From the NCBI GenBank assembly GCA_030435675.1, contig CM059624.1:2690769-2754768 (forward strand): a stretch of 64,000 bases of DNA, written 5' to 3'. The DNA comes from Steinernema hermaphroditum (lineage: Eukaryota; Nematoda; Chromadorea; Rhabditida; Steinernematidae). Each line of letters starts with the position of its first letter. Positions within the stretch are counted from its first letter, which is position 1. This document shows, piece after piece, positions 38,201-49,055 of this stretch. A program made the position numbers and the translations under genes. Under the pieces are notes generated by a model. It did not search any database. It worked only from the letters and a program-made list of their open reading frames with translations, and was not told the origin of the DNA.

Positions 38201-40069
38201 CGAAAGAATCTGTCCATATTCCAGCTCTCTGCGCCGGAAAACACCATTCTAATCCTTGAGCTAAATGTATACTTGCGAAGCCAATGTTTTTCAAACACAA
38301 ATGGTTTTGGCGATTCACTGGAAATCTTCGATGGCACCACAACATACAAGTAGGCGTTCAGTTCTCACTTCCTCACAGATTCTTCTTATAGACCCCAATG
38401 TGTATTTGATCAGCCGGCACCCCGCCCATTCTACAAGAAGAATCTGTCAATAAACTTCGAAAGTTCCGACAAAAGAGTTACGAACCAGGACGAAAATGGC
38501 CACTTTGATATAAAGGCATCATATGTCGATCGTAAGTCTGCCATTACCTACCGTAACACCTTCCGCTCAATCTAGTCGTATCGCTGAGGAGCAAGAATAC
38601 AGTGCGGTTCTTCAACGACTCAGCCGACTCCGTTCTCTTCAGGACCAGCGCTTTGGTCGAGCAGTTCTCGAGTGTGACCTTCACTCTCTCCAAGGAGCTC
38701 TCTTCTAAAAAACTCCAGCTCTACCCTATGTCCATGGATGCCAGCCTGTCGTTCATTGACAACGTTCTCATTATGGATGGAGACCTAAGCCATGTGGCAT
38801 CTTCGACTTCCATTTACGATCTTCTTTACAACACAACCGTCGCGCGTCCAATCACGTCCACTACAGGCAGCATAACACTTGTACTTCCATATACCTCCTC
38901 CATTCGGCACAGCGGTGCAATGTTTCTAAAAGTCTACGATGGTATTTACACTTAGCTTATCTATTCAATTGACTCGAGTTTTCAGATTCTCGAGACTGCT
39001 CCGAAGCCAACAGCGTTTTTAATGCGCCGCCCGATGGTGACACCTTTCAGACGACCTACACTGCGAAAAGCCAAAATTCAAAGCTTCTAGTTTGTCCCCT
39101 TATGATTTTGTCACTGCCTGGGTCATTCGGCGATGCTCTGAATCTTAGAATCAACAGCATTCAGGTGGGCAGAGGCACCGGTAGATGTACTTTTGCGCTC
39201 TTTTAGGGGACGGACAAGAGCGTCAAAGTACTACCGGGAACAGAGCACAACGTGATTCCGTTCTACGAAGTGAGGTGAGCAATTTTGCTAGTAATGCAAA
39301 AATTTACATGGTGAAAAAGCAGGTGATGTCTAGTCGTAGAACATTAACCCCCCTCTAAGGTAACCCTGTTCATTTTCAGCAGGAACAACCTAAGTATGTT
39401 CAACAACACTTCTCTCTACGGCGACTTGTTCACAATTCTTGTTCCAGTCGGTGCTACTATCCATTTCTCTATCAAGATGACAACAGGTAAACTACGATAA
39501 ACCTCTTCCTTACTAAATGAGTAGTTCAGTCGTTGCCGATCGAAATGTCGCCGGCAATACCCACAGCATGGGCATCTTCATGACTCCCAACTATCCTAAT
39601 GGCGATGCATCAAAGCAAAACATCGCAGAACGCTCGCTCCAAATCATTTCTCTTTCTTCCTATGACAGTCAGATTGATGATCGATTCAAAGTGAAATTCG
39701 ATATTAACGGAAAGCTCTCATCGGCTTCTTCGTTGGATGTCCACGTGGACTCAAAACTCTTCTTTAGGTATGATTTTGCTACGCAACGTTAATCATAATT
39801 TTTTTTGTAGGACAGCAAATGTGGATAGTGTTCGGCTGTCCTTTGTAAGTCCTTACGCTCGTCAGGTCACTTTCCGGTACAAGGGTCCCGAAGGGGAAAA
39901 AGGATTCTTTGTTAGATACGAGGTCATTCCTAAACCTGGAGATAGACCCGTCATTGGGTCTGCGAACGATACTGCACCCACAATCGCTCCCAAACCGAAC
40001 GCAGCTGCAGTTTTGTCTTCGGCTGGAACTGTCGTTGTGATAATGGCTATGTTCATCCTGGTGATCTGA
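35274..40069 (+). CDS. Large multi-CUB, probably GPI-anchored surface protein (intact copy)
   Basis: Seventeen exons keep phase throughout: 35274-35492, 35819-36035, 36077-36173, 36217-36369, 36414-36553, 36600-36706, 36757-36881, 36923-37047, 37094-37206, 38225-38349, 38392-38531, 38576-38941, 38986-39164, 39207-39274, 39380-39486, 39530-39767 and 39811-40069, for 925 residues. A signal peptide comes first. Repeated CUB-type modules follow (CPKHSTESL...FGNCGFKIK; CQWTFAPKSGYKLKIAFSVF; CNFYVNSVPGKEVQFSVS; DCQWTLSAPENTILILELNV; YPNGDASKQ...GEKGFFVRYEV). The C-terminus has a short spacer and hydrophobic end (VVVIMAMFILVI), the form of a GPI signal. CUB domains bind proteins or carbohydrates outside the cell. 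Intron 9 (1018 nt) contains a LINE insertion but its splice sites are intact. TTTTTCAG two nt before the start suggests trans-splicing. The CUB call is by cysteine and beta pattern; the exact family is inferred. Confidence 0.72.
37318..38070 (-). mobile_element. Truncated LINE with reverse-transcriptase fragment inside CUB intron 9
   Basis: On the minus strand it starts with the GCGCGCGAATTCGCGCCCTCC leader and two GCCCTGCGGGCGGCAAGA units. The tRNA-like block with GTGGCTCATTGCGAACG follows, then RT-like sequence: NAVWAALQQQGVPSQIIELL, IRCTERQGGTISAKLF, LELMFRQVQ, and downstream LNGREVTQAECFIYLG, typical of the RT palm to thumb of non-LTR elements. The catalytic YADD region is missing, so the element is internally deleted and dead. 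Confidence 0.7.
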
Positions 40070-40913
40070 AATGTGTGCCTTGCTTCTGTGTCAGGATTCC
40101 TTGTTTTTCTCATAATTATATGTTACCGTATGTATGTAAGCAATGTATCCGAACCAGGGATGAGCGGGAACGGATCGGATGGTGCCAGCCGTCAACGGGT
40201 TGAAGGCACACGGTTCAGCTATCCCCGTGTGCACGGCTGATGCGGCTCGAGATATACGGCTCAGCCGTTGCCCATATCTGACCCGATCCACGGTGGATCG
40301 GATTCCTAGTAGGGATCCGTAGTTCTACTATTACGACTCCAATAGCCATGTGAAGTCGAAGTCTCTCAACTCCAACGTGCGACTCCGAAACAAGTGCTAG
40401 CCGAACCGATGATGACTCCATTCGCTGTACCCCACTACCGCACTTCTACCTGATCTCCACACAAGTGCAATCACTGCGTTCGACTCTGATTCCGTGATCT
40501 GGCTCAGTCGTAACTGGCCACGTGATCGCAGCGAATTTTGGCTGATGAGAGAGCTCTTCACACATGCACTTCAAATGATATGTGCGAGAAAGATACAACA
40601 AAGCCGCCTTTAACAAAGTATGCAGCCAAAAGGGGCGGAGAGCAAGAACAGGCATATCTTAGAGGACCGAGAGCTGTTCAAGCACCAAAGTCAGAAGAAG
40701 ACCGATCACTATGGTTATCAAACCTGTGCCTTGTTGGAGGTCTTTTTAAACGAGTGGACAAGCTGATTTTAAACCACCGTCCTACCTCTTTTCCACGCAG
40801 TCTATGTCATCAACTTTCACCTCACTTTCGCTTGTCAACTTTGGCCTATTTTCTGCTATCGAGGCTAATCCACATACAAATAAATGCCGCGCGTCCGTTG
40901 TTTATCCAAAACA
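40070..40913. other. Intergenic with a dispersed repeat at 40150-40310
   Basis: The repeat starts CAGGGATGAGCGGGAACGG and shares the GGATCGGATGG, GGCTGATGCGG and ATATACGGCTC blocks with 2255-2370. No gene is supported in the rest. Confidence 0.4.
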
Positions 40914-41288
40914 ATGTCGCTTTCGTTGATTGGACTCGGTTTTCTCTCCCTTTTCCCTTTTATCCTGGCTCAGTCCTGTTCTTGGCTATCCTGGAGCGCT
41001 TGGAGTGACTGCACTGACACATGTGGATCGTGTGGCATCCACATAAGGACGCGAACTTGCTTGGCTACTGATGGTAAATGCCAGTGCGAAGGGCAAGTTC
41101 ATTCTTGAAATAACTCACTCTTGTAACGTTTCAGGAGTGGCGCTCAAATCGACTACTGTAGCGCGGAAGTCTGCCTGCACCCGAGACCGACTTGTTGCTT
41201 TGATACTGTTGTAGCCGTTCAAGACGGAAAGTTTGTTTGTATTCCTGGAGGTGACGGCAGTCTTGTGCCCCTGTTTAATCGAAAATAA
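40914..41288 (+). CDS. Small secreted TSP1-domain protein
   Basis: Two exons (40914-41092 and 41135-41288) encode 110 residues. A signal peptide (about residues 1-20, MSLSLIGLGFLSLFPFILAQ) is followed by one thrombospondin type 1 repeat: CSWLSWSAWSDCTDTCGSCG with the W-W-W ladder, RTRTC, then cysteines in CQCEG, DYCSAEVC and PTCCFD. TSP1 repeats bind glycosaminoglycans and matrix proteins. The intron appears to be of GC-AG type (GG|GCAAGT ... TTTCAG), the only solution I found that keeps the second exon's cysteines in phase. An earlier in-frame ATG (40884) would place a basic stretch before the signal peptide. Confidence 0.65.
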
Positions 41289-41684
41289 AGAGCTTTAAGT
41301 TCATTGTGGGTGTCGGCTTGGTGAAATTTCGTAATACGAGCCGAAGTCGGCTGGGCCAAACTGAGCCGCACCGATCCTTGAGAAGAGCTCTGAAGAGCGA
41401 AGATCTCTGATTGTGAGATAAATGCACTTTCCACAATTGGAGCCAAATGGCATCGGGCGACGGGGCGGAGGTCATCTTGTAACCTGCCCTGATCTACAAG
41501 AGACTCCTGGTCGAGCATCTTAAAAGCAGGACAAACTTCTATGCCTTACGGTCTTTGAACATCTTCCCCTTTGCAAACCATTCCACTAATTTTTACTACC
41601 TTGGAGCATATGACTGCTCGATAAGCGTGCGGAAGCGAGCTTATCAGAAGAGAACCTTCTCTAGGACCATCATTTCGGCTCGTT

Positions 41685-42851
41685 ATGCTGAAGTGGCTTC
41701 TTCTCTGTGGCTTCCTCTGCCTGGCTTCGGGGAACCTCTTCCCTCTACGCGTAAAGCGACATCTCCCTCGGTCAGTTTACGCTCTTAACTCCCCGGATTT
41801 TGTTCATTTCTAGGATCAAAGGGGACTCTCCGCACTACCACCATGACCCTAATGATATCGACGTGCTGACTATGGTGTATATAGTTGGAACTGATGACAC
41901 TCCCTTACCTTTTCTCCCCGACACTACCTCAGCCGATATCGAACTGACGCTGTGCACCTCTCTAAACTATCCAGATAATTGTTATGATTATATGGAATCC
42001 GACGACTTCGTCCAGATCGACGAACACACGGCCAGCGATAGATTTATCGTAAGAATTATCATAAAGTATTTTCCAGTACTTTTAAGTCTTAGGATACAAA
42101 TGATATGGAGCAAATATGGACTTTCATTACACGGAAACCGGTGACGCCTGCACCGGGCTCCATTGGTTTCGGCTTTCCAGCCCTCCAGAAATATCCTCAC
42201 GACACTTATTGGCCAGATGCATACGTCAATAACTCCTTGGAAACGAAAACGTTGACCATTTCCGTCTCACAAAAAGGGTGTGCAGGAGAGGCCTACTTCG
42301 GAAAAAACAAGATATGCTATAACGGTAATTTCCACGACAACTACACCTTCTATCTCCCGACCACCTCCAAACTATACTGGCAGTTCGCCATGGACTCCGT
42401 CCAGATTGGGAAGGTCAAGACAACGACTGGCGGCCATGCTGTCATCGCCACGAACAAGGAGTACATCGGCATGCCCAAGAAGTTCCTTCAGCAGTTCGCT
42501 CAGGCCTATAGCATTCAGTGGGACGGACTCTATGGTGCCTACACGGTTGAGTGCAAGAGGAATTTGACGTTGCCGGATCTTCAAATCAGTGTGGCCGGCG
42601 GGAATACCATCAAGATCAAGGCAACGGAGTACGTTTACACGTGGGAGACACTCCCGAATGGAATGTGTGTTCTCAACTTTGAAGACTCTAAAGCTTTTGG
42701 ATTCGGCCCTGAATGGTACTTTGGTATTCAACTGCTCCAAAGTTACTGTATCACACTGGATTTCGACAAGAAACAAATGAGTTTCACGAAAAACTTCTGG
42801 ACCGTCAATCAGCATTATGATCCTTGTCCGCACGATCTTATGATCCTGTGA
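41685..42851 (+). CDS. Pepsin-fold (A1) protein with degenerate active site, copy 1
   Basis: Three exons (41685-41770, 41814-42048, 42093-42851) give 359 residues with an N-terminal signal peptide (MLKWLLLCGFLCLASG) and a short propeptide-like basic segment. The C-terminal lobe is clearly of the pepsin family: GGHAVIATNKEYIGMPKKF, WDGLYGAYTVEC, LPDLQISVAGG, ATEYVYTWE, MCVLNFEDSKAFGFGPEWYFGIQLLQSYC and a final strand. Neither catalytic site fits: the first DTG aligns with DTTSADIELTLC and the second DTG with IATN, without the aspartate. The protein is therefore probably a non-catalytic aspartic-protease homologue, secreted. Its paralogue at 51020-53121 has the same three-exon, phase 2/phase 0 structure. 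Confidence 0.72.
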
Positions 42852-43472
42852 TCTCATGATTATGATTATGATCCCTCTCCGTTTTCTTTCGTCAGTGTGT
42901 TGACGGTCAATATGAACGTCTCACCATCTGAGCTTGTGATGCCCATCCTTCTGTGATCATGTTTTTATTCATAAACTAAAGGAAAAGAAACGCCTAGCAC
43001 CACAACCAGGGTTGTATACATTCTCGGCTCTCGGACCCTCTGGGTATTTTTGGATTCTCGACTCTCGACGAATCGGCGAGAGTGGGGAGACGAGATCAGC
43101 TTTGGTCCCGTCACGAAAATGGTGAAATTTTGCCATGAAAACACGTGTGGACGGTTTTACTAGTTGCTATTCCTCAGTGACTCATCATCAGTGCCAGTGA
43201 CGTTAATCGTGCCGAGACCCGAGCCTTCCCCCGTTTGGGCTTCGAGTCCAGGAAATAGCTGACTCGAACTCCATGCAAAAGGAGCAAAGGTAATTCGTTC
43301 AGCCAGCGTGCGTGTGATCCTAACGATAAATGAGGGAAATCGACCCTGAGTCCGACCCTCATCCGCATCGACGTTGTATAATACTGTCATTCCCAGGGCT
43401 CACAGGCTTTTATAGATTTATACAGTTTAAGTCACAACATGAAATGCATTATTTGCATACAATAACGACCGT
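42852..43472. other. Intergenic
   Basis: Nothing recognised. 43013-43110 begins CAGGGTTGTATACATTCTCGG, reminiscent of the hAT MITE ends in this window, but no partner end was found. Confidence 0.4.
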
Positions 43473-45753
43473 TTACTCAGCGCCAAGAACCTTGGACACT
43501 TCAGCGGGCAGCTCATTCTTGAATTTCTGCACGTCTTCAAGGGCAGCGTCGGCTCTCTTCTCAAGAACTTCCTTGATGTCAGGGAAGAAGTCAACCAATC
43601 CGACGATGTGAAGGCTTTGATGAACGAAGTTGACACGATAAGCTTCAATGATCTATAGACGAACATTGATCATATATTAAAAGTCTGCTTTATTTACCTG
43701 TTCCAACTTGATATCCACAGCTTTGCCTCTATTCTTGAGCTCGCTGACTAACGTATTATAGAAATGAGTCAAAGTATCGATTTCAACTTTGCGGCGAATC
43801 TCGGGGTCAACGCTGATGGCCAGGAATCGGGCCAAATCAAACGTTGGACTGCCTGAAAACCGTTGTTAAGCTGACAAGGAGTACAAAAGGAGAACGAACC
43901 TGAATGGATCATCTGCCAGTCGAGGATCGCCTTCACTTCCTTGGTCATCTGCCCATCGCCATCAACCTTCCACATGATGTTATGGGTCCACAGGTCTCCA
44001 TGCACAAACGCCACAGGAAGTCCAGTTTCTTTGGCGTGATCATACATCGCATAGTCCAGTGCTCTTTGGTTGTTAAGCACCGCCCTCAGGAAGGAGACCG
44101 CTTCAACGTGGCTATCTAAGACAAAGTTCTTAAACTAGGTCATTTAACTTCTCCATGCCTGGGTGACTCTTCTCATAGGCATCCAAAATATCGACAAAGA
44201 AGCGACTCGCATGAACGGTGTTGAACATGTTAGCCTTCTGCTTCTCCTTCCACTCTTCGTTGGAATGACACAGGAAGAACGCTTGAAGCTTTGCGAGATA
44301 GCCAGCGATGGTCAAGATCTGCATAACGGGAATGTCACCAAGAACCACTGAGAATCGACTACCTCCTCTTTGCCAAATCCATCCTGAAGTTTGGCCGTCT
44401 TCGCGATGCCGCTGAGATTCTCCATCAGAAGACATCCATCCTCTTTACCGTGCCACTCTCGAGTAGCGTACACCTTTGCGAGGGGGATTTGAATGGAGGA
44501 GGCGAAGTTCTCGTAGAAGTAGCATTCACGGTTGTGCACGTTATGAGCGATGGCGATGTCGTTCTCCTGCAAAAAGGCATGTCAAACATCGAAAATGGCA
44601 TAGCCACATTACTGCCTTCAGATAACAGAGTAAGCTATTCAGGCAGTGCTAAAAATAGGAATCGCTGAAGTCAGTTTTCCATACAAAATTGTTATGATCA
44701 GATAAGCGAAGTATCTTGTGATGTGTATCTGACTATGATACGCTTACTTACAGTAATTTCCTATCTTTAAAGTCTATAGAGAAAGCCGATAACTTACATC
44801 ATGATGCTGAGCTTCCTCTTCCACTTTGTCCGATCTGGGAACTTTCAAGATGACGGTGTAGATCTGGCCATTTTTGAATGTCAGCTCGCATCGATAGACG
44901 TTGGAGCCGAAACCTTGTCCACCACTGATGTCTGCGGCGTCAACCTGCAACAACTTGTTGGATGTTCAATGAAGAACGAACGTGCGACAATTCGACTTTA
45001 TAAGAGCTTAGCTGAGACCACTATGGGAATAAGAAACCAAGAAAGTATACGTCACTTTCTTTGCGAATGTCACATTTTTATGGAATAAAAAAAACTATAT
45101 TCACTTCAGAGTTTCTAACTGACTGCTTCTCCATGCCTTACATATTCAAACAACTAAATTTTAATAAAAGAATTCACATGAAAAGTACAAATTCTATCAT
45201 AGTTGCTCGGCCGTTTTCAGGTCTCTTTAAAAGCATGATTTTAACGATTTTAGCATGATTTTAGCTTTCTTTGAAAGGAATCTTCAATTGTGGCTTTTGT
45301 TTGATTTCATAATAATAATATTTAGATTTCTTTAACTATTTTTTTGGCTCATCTTCATTTGTGTCCATCGGTGGGGTTGCTTTCTCATAAATGTGTTAAG
45401 AGGGCGGTCGTTCCCGGCCGTCATTGTTGCCGCAATGGTCTCCCCGATTCCCCAAAAGGCCTGAGACAACTGGAAAGGTCCAACAAAAACACTGCTCTTG
45501 GCAAAAGACCCACAAATAGTCAAGAGATTTAAAGAATACAACAGAAAATGCATCAGTTTTTGGGCATTTTCCGTTGCTTCTAATTGGCAACTTTCTCATT
45601 AAATTTGTGGCCTAGTACACGAGTACATTTATCGGCACGACTCACCTTTTCCACCTCCGACTGCTCTCTGAACTTCTTGTATTCTTCATCCTTTTCAGCC
45701 AGACAATTAAGAAGCCACTCGACAGTAAAGCTGCTGTCTGCCACAGTTGCCAT
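43473..45753 (-). CDS. CHK/DUF1679 kinase-like protein (ecdysteroid-kinase-like) with one apparent frameshift
   Basis: Exons 45753-45646, 44944-44798, 44566-44363, 44318-43900, 43852-43698 and 43652-43473 assemble a protein of about 420 residues. It has the nucleotide-binding start ISGGQGFGSNVYRCEL with VILKVPRS (the ATP-lysine strand), the hinge DGCLLMENLSG, the catalytic loop FVHGDLWTHNIMWKVDG, the metal-binding ILDWQ, and the C-terminal helices. This is the nematode CHK kinase-like family, related to choline and ecdysteroid kinases, probably acting on small molecules. In exon 4 the frame breaks at 44132-44134: one extra T on the coding strand separates MEKLNDLV from KNFVLDSHVEAVSFLRA; no plausible intron repairs it. 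It may be a sequencing error or a recent lesion. Intron 1 (700 nt) contains a dispersed repeat at 45400-45480. Confidence 0.78.
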
Positions 45754-47690
45754 TTTGGATCTAGAAGAAATCAAGGAAATAAAGAGGGAACGCGGCAAAC
45801 GTAGTTTCATTTCGTCAGCGAAGGGAAACAGCGCGCGTTTGTGTGTGTTCAGAGTGCAGCCCGGCTGCACCGAGGACACAAAACACCGCGCGCTGAGGGG
45901 GGCGTTTTGTGTCGAGCCCCGCTCGAATGTGTCCATGATGTGCACATGATGTGTCTCTTGTGTGCTCTTTTTATTGTTGTTTGGGAAACACATAACGCGA
46001 CACTTGGTTTATTGCTGAATGAGACATAAACCGCTTATTTTTCGAACAGAAATAACACAATTATTCGTATTCAAAAATACACAATATTTGTCGAAAACTT
46101 TGAATCAGTTTGGGAGCAATGCCTGATCCGTTTCCATAGAAAAAGTAGGCGAATTTGAGAATCTTCATGTGGTACGACTCGATGTATCGATGATTCATGT
46201 TTGCCTACTGGTTTTTACGTTTATGCGTTGCGCATCTAATCGCTCGCCTCGTTAGGACTAGTAGAGCTAACAGAATGACGTCCACCGTCGCAAATTGCAC
46301 AGTCTGAACTCAACTTTTAACGCTATTCTCCCCGACCAGGGCTGTGCGAAACTCAAAACTCAAAACTCGAAATCGGAGGTCAACAATGCCTTTTTTCCCC
46401 TTGATCTTTTAAGTTTCAATGTTTTCGTTAATTGCACCAGCTTCGTGAGTCAATAAGCTTTACTAGTGAGGATCCCACATTTTTAAAACGTGACTTAAAA
46501 ATTTTGGAGTTTTGAGTTTATTTTTGAGTAGTTTTGGATTCAAAACTCAAAATTCAAAACTTTCGAAAAAAAGTTTTTTATTAAGTATTCTTCAAAGATA
46601 CAGATTTGCTACCAAACTACTATTAAGGCTTATTGACTCACGAGGCTGGTGCAATTGACGAAAAATTTGAAACTTCAAAAGATCAAGGGGAAAGAAGGCA
46701 TTGTTGACCTCTGATTTCGAGTTTTCAGTTTCGCACAGCCCTGTCCCCGACTATCCTCCCCGTCACGGCAAGTCAAAACATGTGCAGCTCTGATGGCGAG
46801 AATTTACCTCATCTGCCGTCCTCTACCATCCGAACCCATAGGATTGAACCTCTTCGCCTCTACGATCCCCTCACAAACTGTTGGGATCGCTATGTTCCAC
46901 TCGTATATCGTCCATTGTACCAATCGAAGCCGAATCACCATCCACTTATATTGGAGTGTTCGCGAGGAGCGGTGCGAAGAGACACAGACGACGAGAGATA
47001 ATGGACGCACCCTTGTAAATGATATTGTGAGGGCACCGAAGAGCGGAGTGTGGTGACAAAATGAGTCGACTCGAGCCGGTTCAGTTTGTTCAGAAGTAGC
47101 ACCGAAGCCCGACTTAACGGCGGCTTCAAAGGATTAGGAAAAACGGGGCCAGTCTCAAGCGATCGGGTGAACTTACTTCGAAAGTCGGACGTGCTGCGCG
47201 GCGGTGGAATACACGCTAGACTAGGAAGGCGAAGCACGGGTCGACCACAAAGTTTCAAAGCAATCTGATGGTATTGTTCTACTCGGACTATCGTCTGCCC
47301 TACCCAACGATTACAATACAATGCTTGTGCTTATGGCGAATGACATTCAAGTGTAAAGTATAGGTATGCTAAATAGACAAACGGAAAATCAGATCAGACC
47401 AGAGTTGTACACTGGAGCGCGATCAAACACTATAAGCAAAAGCAAACCACATGAAAAAGGGTATCACAATGTTCGTTATATCAACAAGCACTATTAAGAT
47501 ACAATCCGAAATTTCGGCTCAAAACTCTAAGCAATTAACCAAAATACATATTGTGTGAAGTTTGTAAACCTTTCTCGGTGGGACACACTGTGTGCATCGC
47601 AAACTTTTGCCTTTTCACACTATATCGCATTGCTGAGAACATGCATAAAACACGCCTTCGCGCTCGTTCCAAATCAGAGTGACGGCAATT
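45754..47690. other. Intergenic with a hAT-type MITE
   Basis: Apart from the MITE at 46337-46743 I recognise no gene. 46930-47010 contains GCGAGGAGCGGTGCGAAGAG and GACGACGAGAGA, similar to segments at 11510-11590, 14515-14580 and 62375-62460, another dispersed family. The frame at 46935-47321 (-) has no domain. Confidence 0.4.
46337..46743. mobile_element. hAT-type palindromic MITE, 407 bp, with perfect 8-bp target duplication
   Basis: The ends are CAGGGCTGTGCGAAACT and AGTTTCGCACAGCCCTG, and the inverted repeat extends inward for about 150 bp with mismatches (for example GAGGTCAACAATGCC / GGCATTGTTGACCTC and GACTCACGAGGCTGGTGCAA). Flanks 46329-46336 and 46744-46751 are both TCCCCGAC. No open frame. 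The ends match the 160-bp element at 1919-2078 in the first 5 bp and several positions after. Confidence 0.9.
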
Positions 47691-48227
47691 ATGCCTGTTC
47701 GTACGATCCGTAAGCCTACCGTTGTTCAGCAACTGAACACATTCTACGCCAGCAACAAAGGCATCGAGAAGTACGCGCTTGGTAAAGAAGACTACCTTCC
47801 GATTAATGCTAGCCTCGAAGATCGTATGGAACACGTGCGCAAGAATCAGACGAAGATCGACAAGTTGATGGAAGAAATCGAGCAACTCTCGAAGGAGGAG
47901 GAGGAGCGGAAGGTGTGCACGGAAGTGAAGATCATCAGCGAGGAAGACGACGATGGTCTGTTTTTGCCGATTTGTCAGGAAACGGGCTGTCTCAAGATGT
48001 CCGATCTGAGGGCAGGATTCCCTCAAGCAAGTGGTATCTGCTTTAGGTAAGTTGCGAAAGTTTAGGTTCATAAGAATGGATGATTTTTCAGAGCGGATGA
48101 TGGTGTGACTGACCGCCTTCACTTTCCCGACGATTTCGGCCTGATTTCGCCTCCAGAGAGTGGGTGGGATTCCACCGACATCTACGTTTTCTATCCCTAT
48201 CGCGACGATAGCGAGGATGAAGAGTAA
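47691..48227 (+). CDS. Unrecognised CQETGC/GWDST family protein A
   Basis: Two exons (47691-48046 and 48092-48227) give 163 residues without signal peptide or membrane segment. The N-terminal half is helical and charged, probably coiled coil (residues about 45-80, MEEIEQLSKEEEERKV). The core motif is FLPICQETGCLKM, followed by ASGICFRADDG, then FGLISPPESGWDSTDIYVFY, and an acidic end DDSEDEE. The same signature, with an intron at the same point and phase, is in the convergent gene at 49056-49657. I know no family with it. The acidic and coiled parts suggest a cytoplasmic or nuclear regulatory protein; this is only inference. Confidence 0.6.
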
Positions 48228-48615
48228 AGAACAATATCTTAAACTGCTGTTTTGTCACGGTAATAAATGGTTTTGTGCGTATGCAAGCGGTGTTGAAGGG
48301 GGACAAAGGTGGTTAACTTATCCCAAGCAGGCAGGGATAAAGGTGTGAATCCTGAGCCGTAGGAGTAGCGGGGTGTAAGCCACGAGTATCTCTGCGATAT
48401 GTCAAAAATTGTCTGGGAGACTTCTCTGCCTTCTCTGTCCCTGTGACAGCGAGGTTGGTCGAATTCAGGTCGATAGAAAATTAAGAATTTGATGCTTGAG
48501 GACAACCGACCTCACAAAGAGCATTTTATCGTAATTTTTGGAGCACTATGAAAGTATGGGCTTCTCAGGATTCTTCTTCTCATTACATGATAAACAAAAC
48601 ATTTAAAAATATCTC

Positions 48616-48687
48616 TGGAGGTACGGGGGTTTGAACCCCGGACTTCTCGCATGCAAAGCGAGCGCTCTACCACTGAGCTACACCCCC
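48616..48687 (-). tRNA. tRNA-Ala (TGC)
   Basis: The minus strand folds as a 72-nt tRNA. The acceptor GGGGGTG pairs with TACCTCC (two G-U pairs) and the discriminator is A. The D arm is GTAGCTCAGTGGTAGAGC. The anticodon stem CTCGC/GCGAG closes the loop TTTGCAT (anticodon TGC), and the T arm is CGGGG-TTCAAAC-CCCCG. The A and B boxes are canonical. Confidence 0.96.
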
Positions 48688-48714
48688 TCGACGACTGTCT
48701 CCGCGGTCTGTTGG

Positions 48715-48925
48715 ACTGTCTGTTGTATATGAGGCCACATCAACAGAGAAGGCCTTCGATAGCGTGAAATTCAATGCAGTGTGGACAGCGAACCAGCAAC
48801 AAGGCGTACCCCAGCAGAAAAGCCAACCTTTATGAAAGATTTTTTTGTATATCAAGAAGCCAGCTCTCTGACCAACATCAATGACGCACCGATTGAAATC
48901 CGTCGCGAAGAAGATAGCCAATGAG
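48715..48925 (+). mobile_element. LINE reverse-transcriptase fragment
   Basis: On the plus strand one frame reads STEKAFDSVKFNAVWTANQQQGVP, equivalent to the FEKAFDSVxxNAVWxALQQQGVP region of non-LTR reverse transcriptases and to the NAVWAALQQQGVPS part of the element at 37318-38070. A later piece reads NDAPIEIRRE. The two pieces are not in a single continuous frame, so it is a remnant. It begins about 25 bp beyond the tRNA-Ala 5' end. Confidence 0.6.
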
Positions 48926-49055
48926 ATACGATAAGCTCCAAATTCTTCGCGGCAGCTTTGGATCGTTTTAGATTTAGATTTTCAAGATAGATATCGATAG
49001 CTTATCGATCGCACAATAAATTTATTACCATGAAGACAGCAGCGAAAGATGCAAA

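Larger units (their letters stand above)
48228..49055. other. Interval between convergent paralogues: tRNA-Ala and a LINE fragment
   Basis: Besides the tRNA (48616-48687) and LINE remnant (48715-48925) listed separately, nothing is recognised. Confidence 0.5.

Noticed and set aside
43013..43110. CAGGGTTGTATACATTCTCGG resembling a hAT MITE end
   Set aside because: No second end or duplication found within the next kilobase.
44950..45090. Frame with SIRHFLCECHIF resembling the zinc-knuckle end of a LINE protein
   Set aside because: It is too short and unsupported, and lies in an intron; similarity could be chance.
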